The position numbers and the translations under genes are program-made. From contig NC_089727.1 of assembly GCF_035083965.1 (NCBI RefSeq), positions 8,995,501-9,059,500 on the forward strand: a DNA stretch of 64,000 nucleotides, read 5' to 3'. This document shows positions 22,630-33,800 of this stretch, piece by piece (positions within the stretch are counted from its first letter, which is position 1; every line of letters begins with the position of its first letter). The notes beneath the pieces were generated by a model. It saw only the letters and a list, made by a program, of their open reading frames with translations. It did no database searches and was not told where the DNA came from. The DNA is from Branchiostoma lanceolatum (lineage: Eukaryota > Chordata > Leptocardii > Amphioxiformes > Branchiostomatidae).

Positions 22630-25062
22630 ATGAGCATGGCGGGCCTCGGTAGAAATTTCATACTTTGTGCCAGAAAATCACTATTATTTCATCGTTCTGT
22701 ACTTAAGTTGACCAGAATACAGACACCACTAGCTACAGAAGTGGTGGTCACACAGGTTAGAGGTACCAAACGATGGGTACGCCCGTATTTACAGACTCTT
22801 GTGAACCGAATCAACCGGGAGAATGAGTTGCTTGGCCCCCTCCCTCCCCAACCAAGGTAGGTCATCAGCAGTGAAATCATTTGCGTGAGCATTTATATAA
22901 TAGGAATGGCTGAAGCTATTGACAGGATACAATATATTCACCTTGAATATTCACCTTGAAGTTCAGCCAGTAGGTACCCATTAAGAGTAATGAGGCTGTG
23001 CCTAGTTGGTGCTAGTAGTGCGCATGATAGTTTCTTTTGTTCGCTTCTTTTTTCTTCCTTCCTTCCTTCCTTTGGAAGACAGGAATATATTCCAAAAATT
23101 TTGTTATTGATAAGATGATCCTGTCAGTTGTGCAGATTTGATCACTATTGACAGGATGATCCTGTCAATAGTGCAATTTAATCTGCTATTGACAGGCTCT
23201 TTTCAGTTGTTTGCAATCAATTATCAAAAGCCAACATATGCCACCAATCTGGGATATAACCCTGCCGAGAGTGCAAGAATTTGTCATTGACAGGATGATC
23301 CTGATTCCTGCCAGTATGCACTTCCTTTGGGAATTTTAAGTATACACTTGTAAATTAGTAACGTTTACATGTTTGTGAAGCAAATGTAATATGTTTTGAT
23401 TCCCATGAAGAAGCATTGACTCAAAATCATAACAAATATGGTGATTGGTTGAAGTTGAAGAGTGACTAATTATTTGTGCCTTTCTAGATCCGCAAAGATC
23501 AACTGGAACTATGACAGTGAACTGTTCGCCTTCGGACCTCGACTGGGAGAGAAGCTGAACCTAAACACACTTCGGGCTGCTTTTACTGACAGGTCATATG
23601 TAGAACAGGTGAGATGAGGGGAGCCTTTGATAACCTATGAACATTCAATGATTCAGGGATTTTTCTAAATAGGGAAAGAGGGGTGCAGTGCCCTCATACT
23701 CAAGTCTAACCATGGGCCCCTCTGACAAGCGTAAAATACAGATTGACCACGGATGCTACTAGGTCACATGTGGCCACAGCCTTCTGTCTGAGCCAATCAC
23801 TGTGGACATATGACTTTCTGCACGTGTGATGTCAGCAATGAGTTTAATATTGTCAGAAGTGAAGGTTGGTGCGACCTGATGAAGATTGCCTCCTTTACTC
23901 CTCTCACAAAGTAGTCCAGTTCAGTATCCAGAATATTAATGCACTCCAACGTCGTAATAGCATTTTCAGTTTGCTTAAAAGTTTGTAAGACTAACATTTG
24001 TTGGTAACTGCAGGAAGAAGAGCGTAGACGAGACCTGGGTCTGCCCCAGGAAGATGTAAAGCTGGACATGCAGGACAACACTCAACTGGCAGAGCAGGGC
24101 TGGGAGGTCACGACTAACTACATCCACAGGTTCCTAAGGGCAGAGTTCCCTCTACTGCCTGATGAGGGAGTCAAGTAAGTAGGAACAATTGTTGCAGTTG
24201 CTTTCTTTTGATCTGTGTTCGGTTTCTTCAAATTCATCGTTTTGCATGTGACATTAGTGGCCGTGGTGGTCGGGTTGTTGATTCAGAATCTAGAGATCGG
24301 GGGTTCGATTCCTTAGCTTCCCCTTGTTGTGCGCTTGAGAAAGGCACAAATTTCCTCACTCTGGTGAAAATGAGTACCTATCAATTCAGTTGGGGACAGC
24401 CTCTCGGCATGCACATTGTTGGTCTATTCACTAGTTAAGTGCCTTCTTTTCCATTGCTTGTGTAGAATTCAAGTGTAGGCTTGTATTACAATCTACTCTT
24501 TTATTTCAGAGCCATTCATGACTACATAACCCAGGAGAACATGTTGGTGTGGATAGCCAAACATCTGGGTATGAAGGACCTCATCCGTTGTGCAACCTTT
24601 CCCGTTCCCCCTTCCGTAACCAAACAAGTATTCCTTGCCATCATCGGCGCTGTGAACCAAGACCAGGGCACGCAGCGAGCGGAGATGTTCGTCCACGATT
24701 TCGTGGTGGCACAGCTCGTTGGGAAGGACGTCAATGCCATGTGGGACGTTGCAAATCCTATGGGCATGTTGGCAGAGATTCTACAGAAGGAAGGAAGGGG
24801 GGAGCCAGAGCCTCGGATCATTAACCAATCAGGGGTTAACACGGTCACGCCCGTGTTCTGCGTAGGAGTGTACAGCGACAAGGAACTGTTAGGAGAGGCG
24901 TCGGGAGACACCATGCCGCTGGCTGTAGAGGAGGCAGCACGGGTAGCTTTAGCTAACATGTTTAAGACCCAGGAGGGCAGGAAGCCACTGGCCCTAGACA
25001 CAAGACTCAAAACTATGGCGGAAATTGCAGGAAAGACCGACTATCTTGAAAACAAGTCATAA
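22630..25062 (+). CDS. MRPL44: MRPL44, mitochondrial ribosomal protein L44
   Basis: Large-subunit mitoribosome protein built from an RNase III-like fold and a double-stranded RNA-binding domain. Four exons: 22630-22856, 23488-23608, 24014-24174, 24510-25062, in frame, 353 residues (human 332). A second ATG at 22636 would start two residues later; the choice is open. Residues 1-60 are basic and lack acidic residues near the N-terminus, as in a mitochondrial presequence. The RNase III-like part includes NTLRAAFTDRSYVEQ and NTQLAEQGWEVTTNYI. At the place where active RNase III has E-x-LGD, this protein has AEQGW, so the catalytic acids are absent, in keeping with a structural role. The C-terminal part VTPVFCVGVYSDKELLGEAS with AVEEAARVALANMF is a dsRNA-binding fold. 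Product identity is firm. Confidence 0.95.
23100..23310. repeat. Palindromic TGACAGGATGATCCTGTCA cluster
   Basis: In MRPL44 intron 1. A 31-nt near-perfect palindrome is centred at 23158 (23143-23173), with related half copies at 23108-23126, 23188-23196 and 23286-23303. It would form a strong hairpin in RNA or a cruciform in DNA. Confidence 0.7.
24251..24430 (+). repeat. tRNA-derived SINE-like copy
   Basis: Head GGCCGTGGTGGTCGGGTTGTTG (A-box-like) and GGGGTTCGATTCC (B box), then a tail GAAAATGAGTACCTATCAATTCAGTTGGGGACAG shared with 6.2 and 56.4 kb. In MRPL44 intron 3, ending about 80 bp before exon 4. Confidence 0.65.
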
Positions 25063-25600
25063 GAATCTTTGAGATCGTCAGATCTTTAGATTAGGTATTC
25101 TAGCAAATGGGAGTGCTTACCACATTTTCAAGCCAATCATAGCTTACCTGATATCAGTTACATACTTTGCAAATATGTCATGCTCTTTCAGTCTGTTGTA
25201 AAATCCATCTGTCATACAGCACATTATATACAATGTATAAAGTCTGTATCTTTGCTGTTGGATCATAATGATGTGTATTACAATTTACATTAGCAAGACA
25301 GAGGAGAGTTTAGATTATAGATGATGAAGATAAAAAAAGTTGTTTCATGGATTTGTGTTGCTCGTTTTTCTTTCATAGGATATATGTTATCAATGAGTCA
25401 AAGTCAAGGACCATGAACAACATGTTTGATTATATACCTTCTGCTGTCCTTAAATTGACATCTCCGTTTCATGGCCCTGGGCCACACTGTGGTGCAATCA
25501 CTGTAGCAGGGGGCTAATCCACTGGCAGTGAAGTGTGTTTAACTTCCATACTGTTTCAGAAGTATGTACCATTTTTATAAAGTCTTTGGTATGACTCAAT
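25063..25600 (+). other. MRPL44 3' UTR and flank
   Basis: AT-rich sequence after the MRPL44 stop. No canonical AATAAA close to the stop was found, so the transcript end is not placed. No gene seen. Confidence 0.35.
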
Positions 25601-25601
25601 G

Positions 25602-25716
25602 CGCCTCTTGTCCAGAGGTATCCTACCTGGGGCTTGAACCCCAGTCCTTCTGGTCCAAGTAATTTTAACCAGATGTGGTGAGAGACAGAAGCGCAGACCA
25701 CTACACCACAGGGACA
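25602..25716 (-). repeat. tRNA-like SINE head
   Basis: On the minus strand: GGGTGTCCCTGTGGTGTAGTGG (A box) and, about 70 bp on, GGGGTTCAAGCCCC (B box). The spacing between the boxes is longer than in a tRNA and no cloverleaf closes, so this is a tRNA-derived repeat and not a gene. Confidence 0.55.
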
Positions 25717-27886
25717 CCCCCCTCTTCCCCTAGAGCTTCACCTTTAACTCCAGAGAACCATCCCTATTCCCAGAACTACCAATAGGAGCTCAGGATTCTT
25801 TATCACTTTTAAAATTCGTCCAATAGGAGCTCAGGATTGTCTCATTCATACACCTGACAGTTAAAAGACAACATTACACAAAATATTGAAAGCACAAAAA
25901 TGTGTATTAAACGGTTTCTCAAACGCACAAGTTAGTGCTGTTGTGTCTATAGTGTGAAACAAACAAGCACATCCCAGCAAGAAAAAAATAAGACAAAATA
26001 AAACTTCACCTATAATTACAAGGCCTTTACCTACTTTAACGGCAATGTTTACATTTAAAGGAAATGTTACCATTTAAAGTACCTATACCAGAAAGGTACT
26101 TCTATACATGTACAAAAGCTTCAATTGTATTAAAAGCACTACATCAACATTTGCAGCGACTTCAATGTATCTACACATATTTCTTTTCCTAACAGATATT
26201 GCCAACATCATTAAATACTACAAATAGGTCTTGATTGTGAAGACAAACCATTGACCAAGCCGGCAATATCTTGTCTTGTGTAGCTAAGGCCACAAACTAA
26301 AATCTTATGTTTTACTTTTATCACAATGTGCAGATTTACACTTTTAATATCTTTAATAACCTGATTTTATCAGGCAACCATGTATTCTACATGTTAAAAT
26401 TTTTGCACAGAACTGTGGCTCTTTGTGATGTCACTGTTTCAAGTTTTCCTTTGAGTATGCTGGTCTTTAATGAACTGAAATGTACCATACCTAGTAAGTC
26501 ATATAAACATGTGTCCACTGCCTCAAAAAGATACAGACATGGTACAACAGTATCATTTACAGAGGCACCGCTGACTACGATACAAATTTGAGTGATTATT
26601 CCTGATTATTAACAACAATTATGTACAGCATCATGGTATGTCCTTAAATACAAGGTATCAGCAATGATTGTGAAAAACTTTGAAGCTAATTTTTTTCTGG
26701 GGTATCAAACCATTGAGCAAAAGAAAAGAGGATGGGAAAGAAACTAGAACATACTGGTAGTGCAAGCAAATACATAATGTTTTCCTTCACATGGTCTTAC
26801 CTAACAAACTACTGCTCTGTTTGTTCTTACTTCAATATATGGTGACCAGCCCATCCAGCTCTGTCCTGCCACTTGCTACAAAATGAAATTGAACACCACA
26901 TGGTGCCTGCTACTTACTAGTACTTTGGCTGTCACCATGGTTACTGGAATCAATGGTGACGAAAGAAAACATAAGAAGATGTAACAAAGCTATGTTTCCC
27001 TTCTGCGAAGGTAAACATAATGACCTGTTGATGCATCTGAATCTAACTATAAGTTTTTTTCCCTTTTTGCTTGATTGTACTTGTTTTAAGGCAAGTATCA
27101 GTGCAGCAATCTAAGATGATTTTTCCCTGAAGTTTGTGAACTAGAAAGCTTTCACATAGGGCTCCAAATTTTCTTATATTGCTGTTTGTATCTTTACTAA
27201 ATATTTACAGAATTTAAAAGGAGACTGCATGGGAACCAAATACATGTATTGTATGTACAAAAAGTGTTGTTTTTATCAGCGATTTAAGAATTTTGATGTG
27301 TAAAAAAAAGTTTGGTCCTCAATACACAAGTATTATACATCTTGGTTGATACTAAGTATCTAAAAAGTTGCTTTTCCTGAATACACTGGGTATTTGAAAT
27401 ACATGTAGTCTGTTGTAAACATTTTAATTCTGCTATTTTGCAATCCAAAAAATCTTAGGTTTTTTTCTTACTCAGCCATACATACAGATTAAAATGCATG
27501 TACATGTACATGTACATCATATAACTACATGTATTTTGATAAACAGAAAGGATAGCATACCATTGTACTACTACATCTAATACCTTTCTATACATTCCTG
27601 CTCAGGTAAATGTATCAAAATGGGTCTTTATCTTAAAATCTCCAATGATGACATTAATTCCAAGGGAACTACTAGGAAGGTTGTTTTCCGAAAAAAGAGA
27701 CATTTCAAAAACAGCTTGTTGGAAAAAAGACACCAGCATATCCAATGATACAAAATGGTCAACTCTTTTAGACTAAGCTTTCAAGTACTTCTCCATGCTT
27801 TGTTCCCCACAAAAAGACTAGTACATAAAGCACAGTTTGAATGTTCTCGGTATGCTGTTCCAAGAGCTGTACTCCCCCCTCCTCCG
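25717..27886. other. Intergenic flank and ZDHHC 3' UTR
   Basis: AT-rich sequence between MRPL44 and the ZDHHC20 stop codon. It includes ACATGTACATGTACATGTAC at about 27497-27516. No coding exon was recognised. Part will be the 3' UTR of the ZDHHC20 gene (minus strand). Confidence 0.4.
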
Positions 27887-30800
27887 CTACGTCTCTGCCT
27901 CTACATGGACTCTGCTGCGTCCAGGGGGTTGAACTGTGGTTAGGGCTGCAGAAAGAAAAAATGTGTCAATCTTCTTATGTGTGACCTCTTATAGACATAA
28001 TCACTACTAACACACACAACTAACAACTATACTGGTAGTACTAGGACTGTTAAGAGTTAGTTTAACATATGATACTGCTATTCGTATTAGCATAGCATAG
28101 CATAAATTACCGTTTAAGTCAGTTTAGCATAACGTAATATTATCTAAAATGCAGTTGGAAAAATACATTTACACATAGTCAAGCCCGCCCAAGAAGACCA
28201 CACAGGGGGATAGTAATATGGACAGGTGGTCAAAATGCTTTGGTCAAAGGTAAAAATTATCTAAGGGAGCACCAAAAGGTGGTCACATTGGCCTGGTGGT
28301 CCTTATGTAGAGGTGGTCACTTGTACATGTTGAAACACATTTAGATACAGACAGATTCTAGTGAAACTTCACACAATGATAGATAAAGAGTTCTTCACCT
28401 GTTTCCCTGTCGCTGATGTCTCCCTCTCCCTCCTCTGCCCAACGCTGTCTGTCGTTCAACAGCTGGTGCGAGTCCTCTGAGGTTCTCCGGGTAGGGAAGC
28501 TCATGCCGTCACCAAAACTACAGGACAGGGGGGAGGGGGGCAATGAGAAATAGTTATCATACAAACCAATACTTTGCACAATGAATGCAGATGGTGATTT
28601 GAGGTAGCACAAAAGAAAATTAACTACATTGTACTGTCCTCTCTCATTCTCTTATGAAGAGCCTCACCCGCAGATTATACAATATGCCCTTGGGAGGCTC
28701 TGCTAAACCAGGCAGAGGTTTCCACTTTTGTGGGGGAGGCCCCTAACCAGCTGTCAGCCTATGAGAGAGTCACATGAATGTTTTCTTTCTCTGATTAGCT
28801 GACAGCTGGATAGAGGCCACGCCCGTAAAAGTAAAGTCCTGCTAAGCCCATTTTAGCAGAGCCTTCTCAAGATATATTTCAATAGGCTTTTCACAGGAGA
28901 ATGGGCCTTTCTATCCAGTTCTAGTTCTGCTGTAACATCATTCTATAACCACTCATTTACACCTTTGGAAACTAGACTACATCTACTGTACTACTTTTCT
29001 TGGGATCATTTTACAATTCCAACTTTCATACTGGTGCCATTACTGAGCAAACATGCTGAGTTTTTTTTTTCTTGCAAACTAATTCCAATGTAGAAATGAT
29101 GAAGATATGACCTCATATTATATGATGAGCTACAGATATTATTGTTCAGTCATGTGTAAGGACCCAAGCCTTCAGAACCCAGTTACATGCCCACCCTTAC
29201 TAAGTAGCACTGAATAGCCGATAGGTTGAATCTAGGCAAGATGCACCCCCATGAAACTCTTTTCTTGCTGTACCCAGTAATTCGTGGCGTACACCCGCTA
29301 GAAGAGAACACTTCTGTAAACCCCACTCAAGCACTCCAGACCACATCTCATTACAGTTTGCAGAAGTGCTCTCAAGATTGGGCACGATTCCTGCAACGCC
29401 ACTCGGATGAGAGATGGTCAGGACTGTTTGCCTTGGCCGCCGCTATATGAGTATTGTTGTAGTTCATCGTATCTAGACATGACTTTTGAGAAGCTACGTA
29501 CTGTGGCTGTGCCGTGTCTGCCTTTGGGTATGCCGCAAAAGGATCGGGTACGGCAAGAATTACCGGGTACAGCAAGAAAGGAGTTTCATGGGGGTGAAAT
29601 AGAAGGGAAAGAGAGGGAGACAGATTTCGTTGTCGCAAGTATCTGGGCAACTCAAATATTTCATACAGTGAGTCAAATAAGTTTGAATAAGTGGAGCTTT
29701 TCTTTACAAGCTCTCAAGTTGACTAACTAGATATGTTTTTATTTCTATTTGGTTATCTTGAATTGCTGACGGGTATTTCATTATTGAGACTTGTCACCAA
29801 AACCTATAAATATGATAGTGGTTTTAGCATATTAGGGTAAATGATAGTGGCAAATTCTGTACACACGCACACTAGAGTATTTTTTTTCCTCAAAATGTTA
29901 CTTCCCTGTTGCATTGCAAACTGCATTCTATGGGCCATGTATGTCTTTTGTTAGCAATGAAAGTAGGCAAATTATGTGTCTTATTTTCAAAGAAAACTAC
30001 ATTGAGCCAGTCCCTCACCACCTATAGGTAAGAACATGGAACATTTAAACAGGTGATGCCAACACTACAAACAGGCGATGAAATGCATGAAACTACATTT
30101 TGATGGTTTGAATTAAAGCGCCAAAGCCAACGCCAAACACACACGCGGAAGAATCACGACATACCCGACGCTATCTGGACTATCGGGGGATTCAGTGGCC
30201 GGGGAATCGGTTGGGGCCGGCTCACTTGGATCGTATTGAACTCGCGTAGGGAACTTCAGCCCATCACCCAGACTACAGCAACGACAACGGAAGGATACAG
30301 TTTATTAGTAATAAACAACATAGGCCACCAAAATTCAGAAGGGGAAGGGGGTGATACAGATACAGTAGACATTGCAACAAGGTAGGGGGAGTAGAAAGCA
30401 TTAAGAACTTATCATACAGAAACAAAATATGATAAATCATAGCTAAGAGATGTTAGAAGGTCAGTAATAAAGAGAAGAGGATTCCATTGGTGTTAATTTT
30501 ATGTTATTATAGCACGTCACTGGAACCTAAGTAATTAGTGCATGTAAGGTCGTGTTTGAATAAGGATCCTGCACATACATGTATTAGTTCTGTTCAAAGA
30601 AGAAATTGTTCGCGATGCACAAGATTCTGATGCAACGTTGACTAGATATGATACTGTGACTAACTTTTTTATGCTAGACAACTCCTTGACATGTTTCATA
30701 CCTAGGTACGTGCTTGTCGTTGTAACCCCCCTTTCCCATGAACAGTGTTAGGTTGGCAGGTCAAAGGTCTATGGCTATTCAGTAACTGTGCCGATTATTG

Positions 30801-33800
30801 AGGTTCTTAAACAATTAAATCTTGGCATAAGGCACTGATTTTATTCACTTCTGTGGGTAACAGCAGGTACTACTTAATATATGTTACTTTTGTGATGTAT
30901 ATATTTAGATACATTCAATACCCCATAAAGAGATTGGGGCTTGCAGTAGATAGGAGGAGTCTCAAAATTCAAATTTAAGGAAAAGAAGAATTGCAGATGT
31001 TCTTGATATTCAGGAGAGGGACAACTGGAACGGTACAAAGAAATGGTGAAGAGGAACAGAAAGGCAGAATAAGGAGGTCTATAGTCCTTCACCTTTGACA
31101 TATAACCCACGATGCATTTCCCTGCACATGCACAATTGTAACCATAAACCTCCGTATTCAACATGAAACACAGCAGCACAGAATGAGGAACACAAGATAC
31201 GAGAATGATGATGATACAGGTGATAAAGATGAACACAATTCAAGACATAGAACAGGACTTCAGGAAAACAGTGCTTTGGAATATAAGATGGCTACACCCA
31301 TGGACTGTGGTCAGAACGAGGGACCATCCATAAGCGCCCCCTACCCACCTGGTGAAGACTGGCAGGAACCATAACCTCCTGTCCTCCCCGAACACTTCCT
31401 TCAGGTTGTTGGATGACCCCAGGTTGAACCCATCCTTGTCAGGACCGTGTCTGAACATGGGGGTTCGGAAGGATTCTAAAGGGGAAGATGGAAGTTTTAA
31501 GTCCTTTCCACATCATACGGTTTACAGGGCGGTGACCATCCCTGTTTCCTTAGCCCATTGGACACACAGCCATGCAAGCATAGATAATATTACAGCATGG
31601 GGCTAGTCTACTGGTGTGGTAAACTTCCATACTCTTTCCCATTGCCTTACCAGTGTGAGTGGCTCAAACCATACAATGTGGTCTTATGCAGTTTGTACTT
31701 GTTGATTTGATTATATGGATGACATCTGCACATGCATCTACATGTATTTCCGTCCGTTTCCACACAAAAAATTTTTCCGACCATACTATAAATCTAACAA
31801 AGCAGCCGCAAAATGGGCAAATATATGCCGTAAATTGCACCCAAAAATATTTCTGCAAATGGATACTAATGAGTAGTGTCGTAGGATGCCTAAGTCAATT
31901 CCAAAGTCAAAGAACAAAAATGAAGAATTTATCATTTGGCAGTGTTTCCGTCAGAGGGGCGTCTTCCCGTCAAATGACGGCCTTAGGTCGCTTTGGACAG
32001 CCTGAACTCAGACATAGGCCGTCCTCTTAAAAAAAAAGACAAACTAAATGCCGAGAAATCTGGAAAAAAATACGAGAGGTCGGCATAATTTCTTTGTTTT
32101 TCTTTGTTACTGCGGGCGTGGGGACGCTCTCTATCATTGGACATTCACACTCTTTTGTTTGTTGCTATTGTGAGGCTTGCGAAGAATCGATGTCGGTGCC
32201 TTTGGCATACGGTGATCTCATTAAAAACCCGTTTTTCAAGACTCAATCGAAGAAAGTCATAGAAGAAAACAAGGAAAAACGTAAACAAAACAAGAATTTC
32301 GCCCGTGCATTTCAGCCTCTACGTCGTGATTTGCCGCGATTCGCCATCATTTCTGACCGTATTCGACACAATATATATTCCTTAGAATGTTTTTCCGTGA
32401 AAATTCTCCATATGTACCGTAGAAAATTCACATACTAGTAGTAAGTCGCTCGCTCGAGTCTCTCGACGAGTCGCAACCTGCTCCGTCCCGGGCCGTCCGC
32501 CATGTTTTTAAGCGCAAAGCTCATTGATATGCAAGGTTCTAAGCGCTGATTGGTCAGCGTCATAAAACCTGTGCTCTGATTGGTTGACGGCAAGATGTCA
32601 TGTGACCACATGGCGGGAAAACCCCTTTTACACTTCAGGCGTTTCTGGTCAATATAGATCGCATTTTGTGACGATTGAAGCAGTATTATAGCGACCTTCG
32701 TAACAAATTGATTTTGAAAAATTAACAAAGTCTTTTCTGATCACAACATTCAGTTACTTTTCCTGGTCAATCAATTTTCGCGGTACGGTCAATTAATTTT
32801 CGCGGTACGGTCAATTAATTTTCGCGGTACGGCCCTCCCCAAGTGGACGGCCTCTCAGTCGCGGTCTGGCGGAAACACTGTCATTTGGTATACGAAACAT
32901 GTGTTTTATTCAACCTTCCTGACCACATAGATTTCAAGATGAAGGCAACTTTTTTTTTAACCAAACTTTTTTTTTTCGCACGCTTGCATCAGTTTTGGGG
33001 TTCCCAGAGGATCTCATCCATATAATCAACTGTACAAAACTGGTGTGTTACACCAAAGGCGGTTTACCGGTTTTACAAACTAAACAAGCAGAACAAACAA
33101 ACATACCTAATGTGGTCCTGTTGCTGAAGACCAAGTACAGGTGATAACCAAACAAGGACACCAGGCTGATTGAAAACATGGCCGCCGCAAAGAACAGGAA
33201 CAAAATATGGAACCTCCCATTTCCAATGGTATCATCCAGTTCTTTCTACAAGACGGCAGTGAGAACTTTGGTCAGAGACAGTTCAAAATTTCAAAGTTGT
33301 CTAAATTTAATGTAAATTCATTAATTTTTGTAGGGACTTAATTTCGCAGTAGAAGGGAAAAGGAAGTTTTTGTGATGTTTTAAGTTCGTAGCTGAAACAA
33401 TAGGCAGTCCAGTAGTAATACATTGGAAATGCATCTTAGCGGTGTAATGAATTTGTGTTGGAGAGGTCACTACGAAAACAAAACCACCGCAAAATTCCAA
33501 GATTTACATTATTTTTTTACCAGTAAGAGAGACCTAAATAAATACTGTTCAAACAAGGAAAGTGTCAAACTTGACACATAAGTACATAGATCCAAAATGC
33601 AGCACGTCGTCAAAAGGCAAAATAGAAAATACATCTTTACAGTAAAACAATACTTACATTCCAGAATTTGACAAAGTACTCCACAGAAGTGCCTGCTACA
33701 TATATACAGTACAGGAGACCGTAGCCCAGGAACAGCACAAAGAACTTGTAGTTGCTGTACCCAACACAGTTGTTCACCCAAGGACAGTGATGATCCATCT

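Larger units (their letters stand above)
31650..33090. mobile_element. Three-level transposon nest
   Basis: Outer layer: a repeat like 6300-6420, whose GCAGTTTGTACTT part is at 31690 and whose CTGTACAAAACTGG part is at 33029. Middle layer: a family A MITE, 31700-33031, with GATTTGATTATATGGATGAC at the left and the inverse GATTATATGGATGAGATCC at the right. Inner layer: a hAT-like element, 31940-32880. All in the ZDHHC20 intron between exons 7 and 8. Confidence 0.75.

Noticed and set aside
25602..25716. Possible tRNA gene on the minus strand
   Set aside because: A- and B-box-like motifs are present but spacing is too long and no acceptor stem or cloverleaf closes; a tRNA-derived repeat is more likely.
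27914..27930. Acceptor CCACAG giving a C-terminus [10 protein letters not shown] for ZDHHC20
   Set aside because: It does not fit the phase left by exon 10; the acceptor TTTCTGCAG 16 bases earlier has a better pyrimidine tract and keeps frame.
29200..29730. Several overlapping frames near 29.2-29.7 kb
   Set aside because: They run along the arms of an inverted-repeat element, which explains similar frames on both strands.
32094..32438. A 114-codon open frame inside the hAT-like element
   Set aside because: No domain or transposase motif is visible, it lies in a non-autonomous element with clear ends, and base composition gives long open frames easily here.
33243..33246. Using the first AG (TTGTAG) as acceptor of ZDHHC20 exon 7
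   Set aside because: It puts a stop codon in frame; the AG four bases further restores frame and matches the human sequence.
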